Assembly (NCBI GenBank): GCA_052326585.1
Contig: JBKQLU010000070.1
Location: 7,285 to 71,284 of the forward strand
Length of the DNA: 64,000 bases
DNA from: JAPLJC01 sp052326585
Lineage (GTDB): Bacteria; Desulfobacterota; Desulfobaccia; Desulfobaccales; 0-14-0-80-60-11
Direction of reading: 5' to 3'
Below the pieces are notes generated by a model, which was given only the letters and a program-made list of their open reading frames with translations, had not been told where the DNA came from and searched no databases. Numbering within the stretch: position 1 is the stretch's first letter; each line of letters starts with the position of its first letter. A program made the position numbers and the translations under genes. Of this stretch, positions 16,044-25,143 are shown piece after piece.

Positions 16044-17578
16044 ATTCTCAACGCCTTTCGGCATCAAAGATCAGATCACCTGGGGACTCGTGCCCTTGTA
16101 TCAAGGCCCTTAGTTTAGTGCTCAACGCCTTTCGGCATCAAAGATCAGATCACTAAGGACGGCAAGCAGTCTATATGCAGATAGCCAAGTGCTCAACGCC
16201 TTTCGGCATCAAAGATCAGATCACTTATAACCTGGTAATATATTGAAGGTGAAAGTGGTGTGCTCAACGCCTTTCGGCATCAAAGATCAGATCACTTATC
16301 CAGGCCCAGCAAGGCCCTCAGCAGATCAAGTGCTCAACGCCTTTCGGCATCAAAGATCAGATCACTCGGCAACACCCTCACCTGGGGCCACGTCAAGGCG
16401 TGCTCAACGCCTTTCGGCATCAAAGATCAGATCACGCAAGAGCCCGGGAAACTTCAGAACGGTCTATGGTGTGCTCAACGCCTTTCGGCATCAAAGATCA
16501 GATCACATGCCACCAGCGTCACCACCGGCGCCCCCAATGAGTGCTCAACGCCTTTCGGCATCAAAGATCAGATCACCTCTAACACCGCTTCGGGCGGAGC
16601 CACCAATATCTAGTGCTCAACGCCTTTCGGCATCAAAGATCAGATCACGAACCAGAAATGCTGTAGGTTTGGGTGGCAGAGGGTGCTCAACGCCTTTCGG
16701 CATCAAAGATCAGATCACCCGGTTTTGGAAGGTGATCTCGTTGGCGATGAGAAGTGCTCAACGCCTTTCGGCATCAAAGATCAGATCACGCGAGGATATT
16801 AAGGGAATGGGTTTTGGAACTGATGTGCTCAACGCCTTTCGGCATCAAAGATCAGATCACGCCAGCTCTACCCGCGCCTGGCGTGGCTCTACCGGGTGCT
16901 CAACGCCTTTCGGCATCAAAGATCAGATCACCCAGATGATGATCAGGAGGATTGACATCGTACTCAGTGCTCAACGCCTTTCGGCATCAAAGATCAGATC
17001 ACTCCTTCTTGGTATACTTCTTCTTGAGGGTTAGTTCGTGCTCAACGCCTTTCGGCATCAAAGATCAGATCACAGGCGAAGCGGCCATAGCCTTGGGCCG
17101 CGTCGACGTGCTCAACGCCTTTCGGCATCAAAGATCAGATCACATTTTAAAGAGGCGAACGCTTTTGTTGCGATCTATGTGCTCAACGCCTTTCGGCATC
17201 AAAGATCAGATCACGGTCCCTGGGCACCGACGCCTACGCCGCGGTCTCCAAGAAGTGCTCAACGCCTTTCGGCATCAAAGATCAGATCACAAACTTCCTT
17301 CATACGTCCTAAATGGGCAGATAATGTGCTCAACGCCTTTCGGCATCAAAGATCAGATCACTCAAAATTCGCACCCTCGAGTTGGCCGCCAAGATTGTGC
17401 TCAACGCCTTTCGGCATCAAAGATCAGATCACCCAACGGCGGCGTCGGCGTGGCGCGCAATATCAGCTAGTGCTCAACGCCTTTCGGCATCAAAGATCAG
17501 ATCACCGCTCTCCCAGCCCGAGATCATGGCTTGGGTCACACCGTGCTCAACGCCTTTCGGCATCAAAGATCAGATCAC
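16044..17578 (-). CRISPR. CRISPR array, 22 repeats and 21 spacers
   Basis: Repeats are 36 bp, identical from start to end except the first (16044-16079), where ATT replaces the first three bases. Read in the likely crRNA sense (minus strand) the repeat starts GTGATCTGATC, contains ATGCC-GAAA-GGCGT, a 5-bp stem capped by a GNRA tetraloop, and ends TTGAGCAC, which would be the 8-base 5' handle after Cas6 cutting. Repeat starts: 16044, 16118, 16189, 16260, 16330, 16400, 16471, 16541, 16613, 16683, 16754, 16825, 16896, 16967, 17038, 17108, 17179, 17255, 17326, 17397, 17470, 17543. Spacers are 34-40 bases, mostly 35. The degenerate repeat marks the old end, so new spacers should enter near 17578, next to cas2. 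Spacer 19 (17362-17396) has a coding-level relative inside this element. Confidence 0.98.
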
Positions 17579-17815
17579 CCCAATAGTAATTAATGAGAAT
17601 TATCGCCATCCGGGGAAGGCCCTTTTCATGGTCATAAGCGCCGAGACGATAAAAGCACATGGAGTTTCAGGCCCCTGGTGCCTATCTCCTTTAATTTCCT
17701 TAACTTTTTGCCAGTCAAGGATCGGTTTTGGTCTTTCTTGGAGTAATAACTTGCAATCATTGAATTATTTAGCTTTTCCGGTTTGTCTCCCTCCTTCTTT
17801 GTACCGATGCTTGAA
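17579..17815 (-). promoter_or_regulatory. Probable CRISPR leader
   Basis: The 237-base AT-rich stretch between the last conserved repeat and the end of cas2 has no gene. Its position, opposite the degenerate terminal repeat and beside the adaptation genes, fits a leader that would drive the array on the minus strand and guide spacer insertion. I cannot assign promoter boxes with confidence. Confidence 0.55.
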
Positions 17816-18109
17816 TCAAAATATCTCCACCTTAAGATCCGGCTGTTGCCACTTTTCCGCTCGCCGGCTGTCTATCACCCGCTGGGCGCAGCTCGGACAG
17901 AGGCGCACAATCAGTAGGCTGTCATCCTCTACCAGGATTTTGCTCAACTTCCAACGCAGGGCCGCCAGCTTGGTTTTGGTGAGGTGCACCCGGAAGATGG
18001 AGAGTTGCAGATGATCTCCGCAGCCTTTGAAAATTTTGTAGGCTTTGGCCCAGCGCTTGGGGTCCCGGATGTCATAGCATACCAGGTGCCAATGTTTTTC
18101 TTCGCCCAT
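17816..18109 (-). CDS. cas2: CRISPR adaptation protein Cas2
   Basis: A 97-residue ferredoxin-fold protein. The first strand carries HLVCYDIRDPKRW, with the conserved Asp of Cas2, followed by YKIFKGCGDHLQLSIFRVHL and the second-half strand DDSLLIVRLCPSCAQRV. Cas2 dimers bridge Cas1 dimers in the spacer-integration complex. The ATG at 18109 directly abuts the stop codon (TAA) of the cas4-cas1 fusion, so translation is coupled. It is the last gene of the cas operon and lies nearest the leader end of the array. Its CxxC (CPSC) is seen in some relatives and is not needed for the family's known role. Confidence 0.95.
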   Translation of the reverse strand: MGEEKHWHLVCYDIRDPKRWAKAYKIFKGCGDHLQLSIFRVHLTKTKLAALRWKLSKILVEDDSLLIVRLCPSCAQRVIDSRRAEKWQQPDLKVEIF

Positions 18110-19837
18110 TTATCGTAACCTCAACCTGGCAAACAGACCGGGCTGGCCGGTCCATTCCTTTTCCAGGAGCCGGGCCTCAAGCTCCAAGGTCCGGGCATAG
18201 CTCAGGGAATACTGGAGCACCGGATGCTTCCATTTCTCCTGTTTCCGGCCTTCGTAAAGTTGGATGGCCTTACGCCTGCCATCCAGGCCCAGCCACACCT
18301 GGCCTGGGGTGACCTCAAAGTCGGACTTCTGCCACTGGCGGCGGTTCACCGAGCCAATGAGGGGGATATCCCAGAGGATGAGGCGGAAAAGCTCCATGAG
18401 GTCCAGGGCCAGGGGGTAAGCCGAAGACCTGGGAGTATGGAGAACCCCCAAGGCTGGCTCCAGCCCCACGGCCAATAGGGCCGCCACGCAGTCCCGGTAG
18501 AGTAGGGCATAACCGAAGGACAATAGGGCGTTGAACGGATCTTTGGGGGGCCGGCGGTTGCGTCCCTGGAAGGCGAGCAAGTCGCCGGGAGCCAGTTTGA
18601 GAAGATAAGGCACCATGCCGAAGTAGACCCTCCCGGCCCGGCCTTCATGGCCGCGAATCTGTTCCAGGATTTCTTCAGATGGAGGCGCCGATTCAGGGGT
18701 AGCTGCGGCCTCGCCCAAAAGATGCAGTTCTCGCAGAATGGCCCGCAGTTCGGACAAACCTTGGTGAACCTCCGGCGCCTGGTCCAGACCGAGCTGGGTC
18801 CTGACCATCCTTAAGAGATAGCGCAAATGGTTTTCCACCTTGGCCTCCACCAGGCGCCGGGCGAGCTGGATTTGCATGGGGTGATCCTGCAAGGCCCGGT
18901 ATTGACGGTTACGCCGCTGCACCCGGCCGGCGCCGGGGGTCAAGGCCCCCACGTAATGGCCGCCATAGGAAAGCCAGTGGACGCCGATGTCGTGGGCGGC
19001 GCAGAAATGTATGGCCTGGGTGGAAATCTGGACGTTGCCGTGGAGCACCAGGGACAGGATATTCATCCCCGGCAGGGGCTTTTTGCTGCCATCCGGGAAG
19101 GCTACCACCAGTTGATCCCCATCCCGGCGGATGGTCAGGCCCTGCTCCACCAGGTGGACGATGCGTCGGTCGTCATCTTCAGGAAAAAGGCGCTGAGGCT
19201 TGTCGGTCTCGGTCAGGGCGAACCTCTCCTCTTCCGGGAGGCATTCCGGCGCCAGGGAACAGGTGCGGCAGAGCTGCTCCGGCACCGCGACCGGAGGCCG
19301 TTCCAACGAAGACCTGAGTTCTCGGGCCCTGGCCACCGCGGCTTGGACTTCGGCCAGGGCGCACTGCTGCCCAATAGCCAGGCGGACTTTCTTGTTATCG
19401 GCGTGATAGTGAATTACCGCCTCTTTGACCTCCTGGCCGGTGTGCTCCGCCAGCAAGAGAGCATAGGCTATGACCTGGAGGCGGTCGCTGGGCCATGGTG
19501 CGCCCTTCTGAGATTTGCCCTTTTTGTGCTCCACCACCACCCAGCCGCCGTTCTTGCGCTTCAGGCCGTCCAGTTTCCCCTTGAGACCCAGGGCCTCGCT
19601 GGCCAGCTCCAGGGTGGCGGCCTCCTCATCCTTTTCCAGATTCTCATGTAGACGGCGGCCGTCATAAACTTGGGCATCGGCCCGGCGGATTTCTTCCACC
19701 TCCTCCAGGTAGAAGAGCCGTTCGCAGTAAGCCAGGGCATGTAAGGCCATGACCCGGACCAAAGGCTCATCTGCGGCCTTGTCCGCGGCAGAGAAGGAGG
19801 AGAAGCTGTCGATCGGGGTATCGTGCGACTTTCCCAT
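18110..19837 (-). CDS. cas4-cas1: Cas4-Cas1 fusion, CRISPR adaptation
   Basis: A 575-residue fusion. Residues ~25-215 are Cas4, a RecB-like nuclease with an iron-sulfur cluster: Cys in AYCERLFYLEE, the nuclease motif KLDGLKRKNGGWVVVEHKKG (Asp and the E-x-K pair) and C-terminal cysteines in LCRTCSLAPECLP. Residues ~235-575 are Cas1, the integrase: LHGNVQISTQAIHFCAAHDI, LLSFGYALLYRDCVAALL and LGVLHTPRSSAYPLALDLME with the metal-binding His and acidic residues. Cas4 trims pre-spacers and helps select the PAM; Cas1 with Cas2 inserts them. Such fusions are known from MYXAN/Dev loci and from type I-G. The start at 19837 follows an AGGAAAGGAT stretch, 30 bases after cas5. Confidence 0.95.
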   Translation of the reverse strand: MGKSHDTPIDSFSSFSAADKAADEPLVRVMALHALAYCERLFYLEEVEEIRRADAQVYDGRRLHENLEKDEEAATLELASEALGLKGKLDGLKRKNGGWVVVEHKKGKSQKGAPWPSDRLQVIAYALLLAEHTGQEVKEAVIHYHADNKKVRLAIGQQCALAEVQAAVARARELRSSLERPPVAVPEQLCRTCSLAPECLPEEERFALTETDKPQRLFPEDDDRRIVHLVEQGLTIRRDGDQLVVAFPDGSKKPLPGMNILSLVLHGNVQISTQAIHFCAAHDIGVHWLSYGGHYVGALTPGAGRVQRRNRQYRALQDHPMQIQLARRLVEAKVENHLRYLLRMVRTQLGLDQAPEVHQGLSELRAILRELHLLGEAAATPESAPPSEEILEQIRGHEGRAGRVYFGMVPYLLKLAPGDLLAFQGRNRRPPKDPFNALLSFGYALLYRDCVAALLAVGLEPALGVLHTPRSSAYPLALDLMELFRLILWDIPLIGSVNRRQWQKSDFEVTPGQVWLGLDGRRKAIQLYEGRKQEKWKHPVLQYSLSYARTLELEARLLEKEWTGQPGLFARLRLR

Positions 19838-19867
19838 CCTTTCCTCATTTAGTTCATCATCGGGATT

Positions 19868-20500
19868 TTACCCCTGTGGGCCTACAATGGAGATCCAACG
19901 GGGGTCAGATGCAAGCGGCTCTGACAACTCCCCCGGCACCATCCGAAACTGCTCCCAGATGGTGCCTTTGGAGCCCACGTGATCCACCCAGAGCGGCAGG
20001 GGCAGATCGCCCTGAGGATCGGCCACCAGCCACAGGGCTTCTCGTTTGGGCCAGGCGGGGAACCAGTCCAAATCATTGATCAGGTCCCGGCTCTCCCCCA
20101 GGGACAAGCCGCCATAACGTACTATTGCCTGGGGGTTGGCGGCTGCTTCTTTAAGGCGTTGGGCCAGTTCTCCCGACCCCACCCAGAGGCCCAGTTCCAG
20201 CCCCGTCAAGATTTCCTGGTAATCGGGGCGGCGATTGCTTCCCAGCCCCGGGGGTGATTTTTCCTTGATCCGCCAGACGGTTCGCAGCACCAGGGACAAT
20301 TCCGGTTGGCTCAACAACGCATAAGCCAGCCGTGTCCCCAGGTAGCGGCGGCGGTCTTCTTCGCCCACCAGGGAGAGCAGGAAACCATAGAGAGTGGAAG
20401 GCGGCGGCGCTTCTTCGGTTTCAAAGTATTCCCGGGCAAAACCCTTGCGGAAGCCGCAGACGGGCACCGTCAAGCGGAGAGAGACGCTTCGATTATCCAT
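19868..20500 (-). CDS. cas5: Cas5, MYXAN/DevS-like Cascade subunit
   Basis: A 210-residue RAMP-fold protein that should cap the 5' handle of the crRNA in the interference complex. The N-terminal RAMP strand SLRLTVPVCGFRKGFAREYFETEE, the Cas5 signature PPPSTLYGFLLSLVGEEDRRRY and the RTVWRIKEKSPPGLGSNRRPDYQEIL segment match DevS/Cmx5 of Myxococcus-type loci. C-terminal WLVADPQGDLPLPLWVDHVG continues the match. The ATG at 20500 lies inside the end of cas7, overlapping it by 8 bases, so the two are coupled. There is no fused Cas6 domain, which separates it from the type I-G Csb2 protein. Confidence 0.88.
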   Translation of the reverse strand: MDNRSVSLRLTVPVCGFRKGFAREYFETEEAPPPSTLYGFLLSLVGEEDRRRYLGTRLAYALLSQPELSLVLRTVWRIKEKSPPGLGSNRRPDYQEILTGLELGLWVGSGELAQRLKEAAANPQAIVRYGGLSLGESRDLINDLDWFPAWPKREALWLVADPQGDLPLPLWVDHVGSKGTIWEQFRMVPGELSEPLASDPRWISIVGPQG

Positions 20501-21404
20501 GGCCCAACTCCAGTTTCCCGCGAATCGCAGCCTTACAGGCTTCCAGGGCCTCTTTGACCCCGGAGAAGCACCTTACCCCCGCCAAACCCTTGACCTCCGG
20601 GTGTTGGCCGATGAGGCCGCCGATGCATAGCTCTTCGGGCCGGATGTCACCGTAATTGACCTTCCGAAGAAGCTCAGGAACAGCAACCTGGCCGTTTTCT
20701 TCCTGAAAGCAATAGAGAAGGCGAGGGGCTGGATCTTGGGTGACCCGGAGAACCAGGGATTCCGGCGAGAAATCAAAGAGAAAGCGGCTATGGTTGCCCC
20801 CCACCTCACCCAGGTTGACCAGGCCGTCCAGGGCGGATAGGCAGCGGCTCTTTTCTCTAAGGCGCTCCGGGGTCAAGGCGAAGCCGTATTGAAAACGAGT
20901 GGCGTGCATTTCCGTGCCGTACAGGGAAGTGCGCCCCTTTTCGCCGCTCTTGGCGTTAAACGAGATGTCCCCGGCGTAGGGGGTGGTGGAGATGGCCCGG
21001 GTCACTTCCAGGACACCCCGTCGCTTATTAGTCGAGCCTTTTTTCCTACCCCCTTTTTTCGGAGTCGACTCGTCTCCTTCTTCTTTGGCCCCCTCGGCTA
21101 ACATGAATCCCAACAGGTCGTCATCGATATAGGTAAGGCCATTCTCTTGAGACCAACCCGCCCAGGAAGGATCGCGCCATTCGTGATTATCCTGGTCATC
21201 ATCCCACCGCCGGTTGACGGTTTGCCCGGTCTTCTGCCAGTAATAGCGTAGGGCCCAGCGGATGGCCTCGGCGGAGACGGTGGTGTGCACTTCCCCCTGC
21301 CAGAGCAGCTTTTGCAAGGTGGTGATGTTCCCCTCGGTTTCGCCCCGGTTGTTGGCGGCGCAACCGTGGCCGGTGACAATGGCTCCAAAGATGTGCAGAC
21401 TCAT
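20493..21404 (-). CDS. cas7: Cas7, DevR-family Cascade backbone
   Basis: A 303-residue protein of the Cas7/Cst2/DevR family, which polymerises along the crRNA to form the Cascade backbone. It begins LHIFGAIVTGHGCAANNRGE, then EVHTTVSAEAIRWALRYYWQ, TRAISTTPYAGDISFNAKSG, LYGTEMHATRFQYGFALTPE and SALDGLVNLGEVGGNHSRFL, all recognisable DevR blocks. A Lys/Arg-rich insert (PKKGGRKKGSTNKRRG, residues ~115-130) may contact nucleic acid. DevR relatives have been called autoregulators in Myxococcus development, so control of its own operon is possible but not visible here. The start is separated from the cas8 stop by only three bases, with AGGAGGA upstream inside cas8. Confidence 0.9.
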   Translation of the reverse strand: MSLHIFGAIVTGHGCAANNRGETEGNITTLQKLLWQGEVHTTVSAEAIRWALRYYWQKTGQTVNRRWDDDQDNHEWRDPSWAGWSQENGLTYIDDDLLGFMLAEGAKEEGDESTPKKGGRKKGSTNKRRGVLEVTRAISTTPYAGDISFNAKSGEKGRTSLYGTEMHATRFQYGFALTPERLREKSRCLSALDGLVNLGEVGGNHSRFLFDFSPESLVLRVTQDPAPRLLYCFQEENGQVAVPELLRKVNYGDIRPEELCIGGLIGQHPEVKGLAGVRCFSGVKEALEACKAAIRGKLELGHG

Positions 21405-21407
21405 GGG

Positions 21408-22928
21408 CTAGTCCTCCTTCTCTGTGATGGTGATGGTTTCAGCGCCTTTGCCGGCGTAGGAAGCCAGGGCCAGGAGCGCCAGGTCCCGGGCCCGCTGCCA
21501 GTCGGACCCGGTGAACAGGGGCAAAAGTTTCGGCCAGTGTTCCTGGAGAGTCTGGTTCAAGCCGCCCCGGGCAAAGATATCGGCCAGTTCAGCCCGCAGG
21601 GTTGAGGCATTTTTCGACCGCATCAAAGAGGTGCGAATCCTCTCGAACTCGCGATCGAAGGCTGGAGTTTCACCCCTTTCTTTTGCCCTTTGTGCCAGAG
21701 CCCCATAACGGTTCCTGAGGGCCTGGTGCATGGCCTTCACCAAAAGCTGATCCGCTTCTTCCGGCCATTCCGCCTGCTCCACCATGGTATGCACCCCCTC
21801 CCTTTCAAAAGAAATTTGCCTTGCCGATTTTTGGGAAATCATCAATTGATAAAAGCCCTGGTACCATGGCAAGCCAGCGGCAATGTTGTCGGCCAGCAAG
21901 CCGCGCACCGGACTGGTGCCGACGATGAGGTTACCGTTTTCGGTGATGTAGGGCCTATTTCTCAATGTTCTCCAGGCCAGATCGAAAAAATTGAGCATGG
22001 TAGTATTGAGACTTCGCACCTGTTTCAAACCAGTCCGGGTCTTTTGCTGGGAAGCCCAAGATACGGTGCCTAACGTCACAATGGTGCATGAATTTATTTC
22101 CAGACTGTCAATCAGACCATCAGGCCGAGCCAGGTTTAGGATGGTTAAAGCCATTAAGCCGGCGTCACCCAGTCCGTCAACAAATAGTCGCTGGACGGGG
22201 GAAGCGAGATACTTGCTATAGTTTATGGCGTAGATAGCCAAATTATTGAGGTGGGGCAGCACCAGTGCCGCACCTTTACGTTTGTCGTATTTGCCATCGC
22301 GGTCTTTGTGAGAAATCAGAAAATATAAGGAGCCTATGGGGGCATAGAGGAGGGATAAAAATTTCCCGGGGTCGGCGGTCAAGGCAGTGTGGTCGCCATG
22401 TTTCCAATGGCGCACCACTCCACCTGGAAATAACCCTGTCGGCAATTTGATTTCATTTTTAAAATCGCCATTCTTGGCAAACAGGTGTTGAGGTGCGCTT
22501 TGGTTTTGATAATTTAAAATTGGTTTGATGGATTCAACAACGGGTTGTGTATCAAATTCAAACGTGAGACCCCTCTCGTGGGCCGCTAATTTTCGCGTCG
22601 TGCGAAATTGAAGATAGGTGCGAAGAATGGCCCGGTGCAACATCAGCTTATTCAGGTCGCCCATTGAACTGGAAGTATGCGCGGAAAACTGGATGATGCC
22701 TTCCTGGCTGATGCCGAAAGATTTTTCTATTATTGGGGCCAGCAAGTCCCGGGGGTTGCGGGTCCAGTGAAGTTCCACGCTCTGGGGTTTCAGGTCCCAG
22801 CCGCCCACCTCAGCATATTTGGCCGGATCAAGGCGTTGCAGGGTCATATACAATCCTGCCAAGCCCACCCGGTGCAGATGGGTCATGCCGGGATCAAATA
22901 ATTTCAAAGTGAGGCTTTTCTTGGGCAT
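21408..22928 (-). CDS. cas8: Cas8a1/Cmx1-like large subunit
   Basis: A 506-residue protein in the position and with the character of the MYXAN-type Cas8a1 (Csx13/Cmx1, DevT-like) large subunit, which recognises the PAM and recruits Cas3. The N-terminus LTLKLFDPGMTHLHRVGLAGLYMTL and the following PAKYAEVGGWDLKPQSVELHW agree with that family; large subunits are otherwise poorly conserved. The start is the ATG at 22928, preceded by GGAGGAAGAT; an upstream ATG at 22958 has no site. It overlaps the end of cas3 by 35 bases. The C-terminal 150 residues are mostly helical and may serve as the small-subunit part, since no separate cas11 gene is seen. Confidence 0.85.
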   Translation of the reverse strand: MPKKSLTLKLFDPGMTHLHRVGLAGLYMTLQRLDPAKYAEVGGWDLKPQSVELHWTRNPRDLLAPIIEKSFGISQEGIIQFSAHTSSSMGDLNKLMLHRAILRTYLQFRTTRKLAAHERGLTFEFDTQPVVESIKPILNYQNQSAPQHLFAKNGDFKNEIKLPTGLFPGGVVRHWKHGDHTALTADPGKFLSLLYAPIGSLYFLISHKDRDGKYDKRKGAALVLPHLNNLAIYAINYSKYLASPVQRLFVDGLGDAGLMALTILNLARPDGLIDSLEINSCTIVTLGTVSWASQQKTRTGLKQVRSLNTTMLNFFDLAWRTLRNRPYITENGNLIVGTSPVRGLLADNIAAGLPWYQGFYQLMISQKSARQISFEREGVHTMVEQAEWPEEADQLLVKAMHQALRNRYGALAQRAKERGETPAFDREFERIRTSLMRSKNASTLRAELADIFARGGLNQTLQEHWPKLLPLFTGSDWQRARDLALLALASYAGKGAETITITEKED

Positions 22929-25140
22929 ATCTTCCTCCCCAAAAAGGGTCGTAATCAATGGCGCCCAGAGGCGCGATAAAATAGCGGCCCCGCTGCTGCC
23001 ACCTGCGCCAGGAATTTCCGCGAGGAAAAGGCATGGGCATGGCCTTTTCGGGCAAAAGCCCCTCAGCCATATCTTCCTCCCTCACCACTTCGATGGTGTA
23101 ACCTGGTTCCATTAAGGAGTGCCGGTTGCTCAAAGAACTCCAGGGATCGTCCAGCCAGTCGCAAAAAATGTGATCTTCCAGAAGTTGGCTATCGTTTCTT
23201 TCCACTTCTATGAAAGCAGTTGCGAGATCTCTCTGGGATTGCGGCAGTCCGGTAGCCACCTGATCCAGCCATTTCTCGATGGTTTCCAAGAATTTGTCAC
23301 TATCTTCTCTGCCAGCATAAGGAGAAGTGGTTTCCGGCTTGAGGAAGAAGGCCGGCTTGACTTCTTCCGGCACCTCGACAAAGCGGTTCAGCCTCCCCAA
23401 ACGCTGGATCAATGACGCCACCGGGGCATACTCGGTCACCAACAGATCGGCGGAGATATCCAGGGAAATCTCCGCCACCTGGGTGGTGATGGCCAAAAGC
23501 GGCCCCCGGCTCGGAGTGAAACCATCGATTACCTGCCGTTGGCGCACCAGGCGGTCTTTATAACGATACCGGCTGTGGAACGGATAGACAGGTATACCCT
23601 GGTCCCGGGCCTGCCTTGCCAGCTTGATAGCTCTATCCACTGTGTTCACCACCCAGAGAACCCTGGCCCCCATTGCCAGGGTTTGCCGAACATGACTCCA
23701 CACCTCCAGTTCTTTGGAACGCTGCAACAAATAGCGCTTGGCTTCTTCCCAGGTCTTGGGGCCTGGGATGATGGTTAGTCCACCTCTGCCCCGGCAGACT
23801 CGTTCAAGGGCATCTTTCCTTTCCGGTGGCAAGGTGGCGGTCATCAACAGTACGGGGACCGTGCGGAACACCTCGAGAAACCGGAGAAGATGTTGGAAGA
23901 GCAAAGGAGAAAAAGAGTGAATCTCATCAAAGACAAAAACTGCCCGAACCAGAGACGGCCATGCATATATGGCCCGCCGCACATTCTGTAAGAGGCCCAG
24001 AACCGTATGAGCCGTACATACCACTGCGGGGATGGGCCAGGTGTCCAGGGCTTCCAACTGCAAAGACCGCAGTTCCATGTCAGACTTGCTGTGTGGCGGC
24101 ATACTTTCCAGAAGCTGATAGTCGAGGGAGGCGCGCGAATGAACCAGCAGGGCTTCAAAATCCGGCTCTTGCAGATAACCACTAAAGCCTTCTGAGGCCG
24201 TAGTGGTGGTAGGGTAACAAATAAATAATCTCTTACCCGCCGCCCTCTGGGCTGCCCACAAATAGGCGGCAACGGTCTTGCCCGAACCGCATCCGGCTTC
24301 CACCAAGGTTGCTCCGGCGGACGCCTGTACCTGCCTCTGGAAAGGTCGGAGGTCCTGATCTGGAAGTTTTTGTTGGACTACCTTCTCAAGTTGCACTTTC
24401 TCCAGGGTGACTTGCAACCTTTCTCTAAGCCAGGACTCAAGCTCTATCCCTCTGGGTGGCAATGCCGAGCCCGCGAGATCTGCGGCCATAAGAGTAGTTT
24501 TCACGGCAGCGATGAAGAATTTTTCCTTGGATGAAAATTCAATATCCAGTTGGCGCCGTAACTTGCTCAAATGCCTGCCAATGCCATCCAAGGCAAAAAG
24601 GGAAAAAGTCCGATTGGCTAATCTTGGGGGTGGCGGTAATTCGAAGCGTTCCCGGCCAATCTCCAACAATTCATGGAGTTGGGGATGACCTCCTAAAAAG
24701 ACCACTTCGGAATGGCCCCTCTGCTCCTTGTCGGGAAATTTTAAGTGATGGCCCCCTATGGTAAAGAATATGGCGGCCTTGAGAAAAGGCGGATAATTGG
24801 ACCATAGATTTACCAGCCAGGGTCCCAGGAGCTCCTCCAAGATCACCAGCCCTATCGATTCATGCCGCACACCCTGGCGAAAGTGGGGATCACGTAACAT
24901 TTTTTGGAAATGGTCATTAGCTTTGCCCAGATCATGGAGCCATGCCGAACAGAACAGCGCTGTTTGCCAGCAATCTAAACCGACTTCCGGCTCAATGAGC
25001 GCCATAACCTCTTCCGTAAACATCTCCTGAAATATTTGTATGGCTTTTATGACCGCAGAGGTATGCCCCACAAGGGTTTGTTCAGACTCAGGATTGTCTG
25101 GATCAACTGGTTTTTTAGCCAGTAGTTGAACAAAAGGCAT
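22894..25140 (-). CDS. cas3: Cas3 HD nuclease-helicase
   Basis: A 748-residue effector that unwinds and degrades target DNA. The N-terminal HD domain has HTSAVIKAIQIF, CSAWLHDLGKANDHF (HD pair) and RHESIGLVIL. The helicase follows with Walker A AGCGSGKTVAAY (residue ~285), the DEAD-type box FDEIHSF (~405), LLMTATLP, and motif VI TTQVAEISLDISADLLVTE with LIQRLGRLNR. All key residues appear intact, so an active enzyme is expected. The order HD then helicase is the common single-chain form. It starts 3 bases after cas6 and overlaps cas8. The last ~100 residues form the accessory domain. Confidence 0.95.
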   Translation of the reverse strand: MPFVQLLAKKPVDPDNPESEQTLVGHTSAVIKAIQIFQEMFTEEVMALIEPEVGLDCWQTALFCSAWLHDLGKANDHFQKMLRDPHFRQGVRHESIGLVILEELLGPWLVNLWSNYPPFLKAAIFFTIGGHHLKFPDKEQRGHSEVVFLGGHPQLHELLEIGRERFELPPPPRLANRTFSLFALDGIGRHLSKLRRQLDIEFSSKEKFFIAAVKTTLMAADLAGSALPPRGIELESWLRERLQVTLEKVQLEKVVQQKLPDQDLRPFQRQVQASAGATLVEAGCGSGKTVAAYLWAAQRAAGKRLFICYPTTTTASEGFSGYLQEPDFEALLVHSRASLDYQLLESMPPHSKSDMELRSLQLEALDTWPIPAVVCTAHTVLGLLQNVRRAIYAWPSLVRAVFVFDEIHSFSPLLFQHLLRFLEVFRTVPVLLMTATLPPERKDALERVCRGRGGLTIIPGPKTWEEAKRYLLQRSKELEVWSHVRQTLAMGARVLWVVNTVDRAIKLARQARDQGIPVYPFHSRYRYKDRLVRQRQVIDGFTPSRGPLLAITTQVAEISLDISADLLVTEYAPVASLIQRLGRLNRFVEVPEEVKPAFFLKPETTSPYAGREDSDKFLETIEKWLDQVATGLPQSQRDLATAFIEVERNDSQLLEDHIFCDWLDDPWSSLSNRHSLMEPGYTIEVVREEDMAEGLLPEKAMPMPFPRGNSWRRWQQRGRYFIAPLGAIDYDPFWGGRYAQEKPHFEII

Positions 25141-25143
25141 GTC

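Noticed and set aside
15789..16067. A 92-residue minus-strand open frame between the integrase unit and the array
   Set aside because: No ribosome-binding site, low-complexity Gly/Pro/Lys-rich product, and it runs into the first CRISPR repeat.
16243..18014. Several plus-strand open frames of 60-260 residues across the CRISPR array with repeated RLSASKIRS / LNAFRHQRSDH phrases
   Set aside because: They are translations of the 36-bp repeats; the repeat length is a multiple of three, which keeps frames open. They are not genes.
18110..20500. Assignment of the CRISPR locus to type I-G because of the Cas4-Cas1 fusion
   Set aside because: Type I-G has a fused Cas5-Cas6 (Csb2) and Csb1/Csb3-type proteins. 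Here Cas5 and Cas6 are separate genes and match MYXAN-type families.
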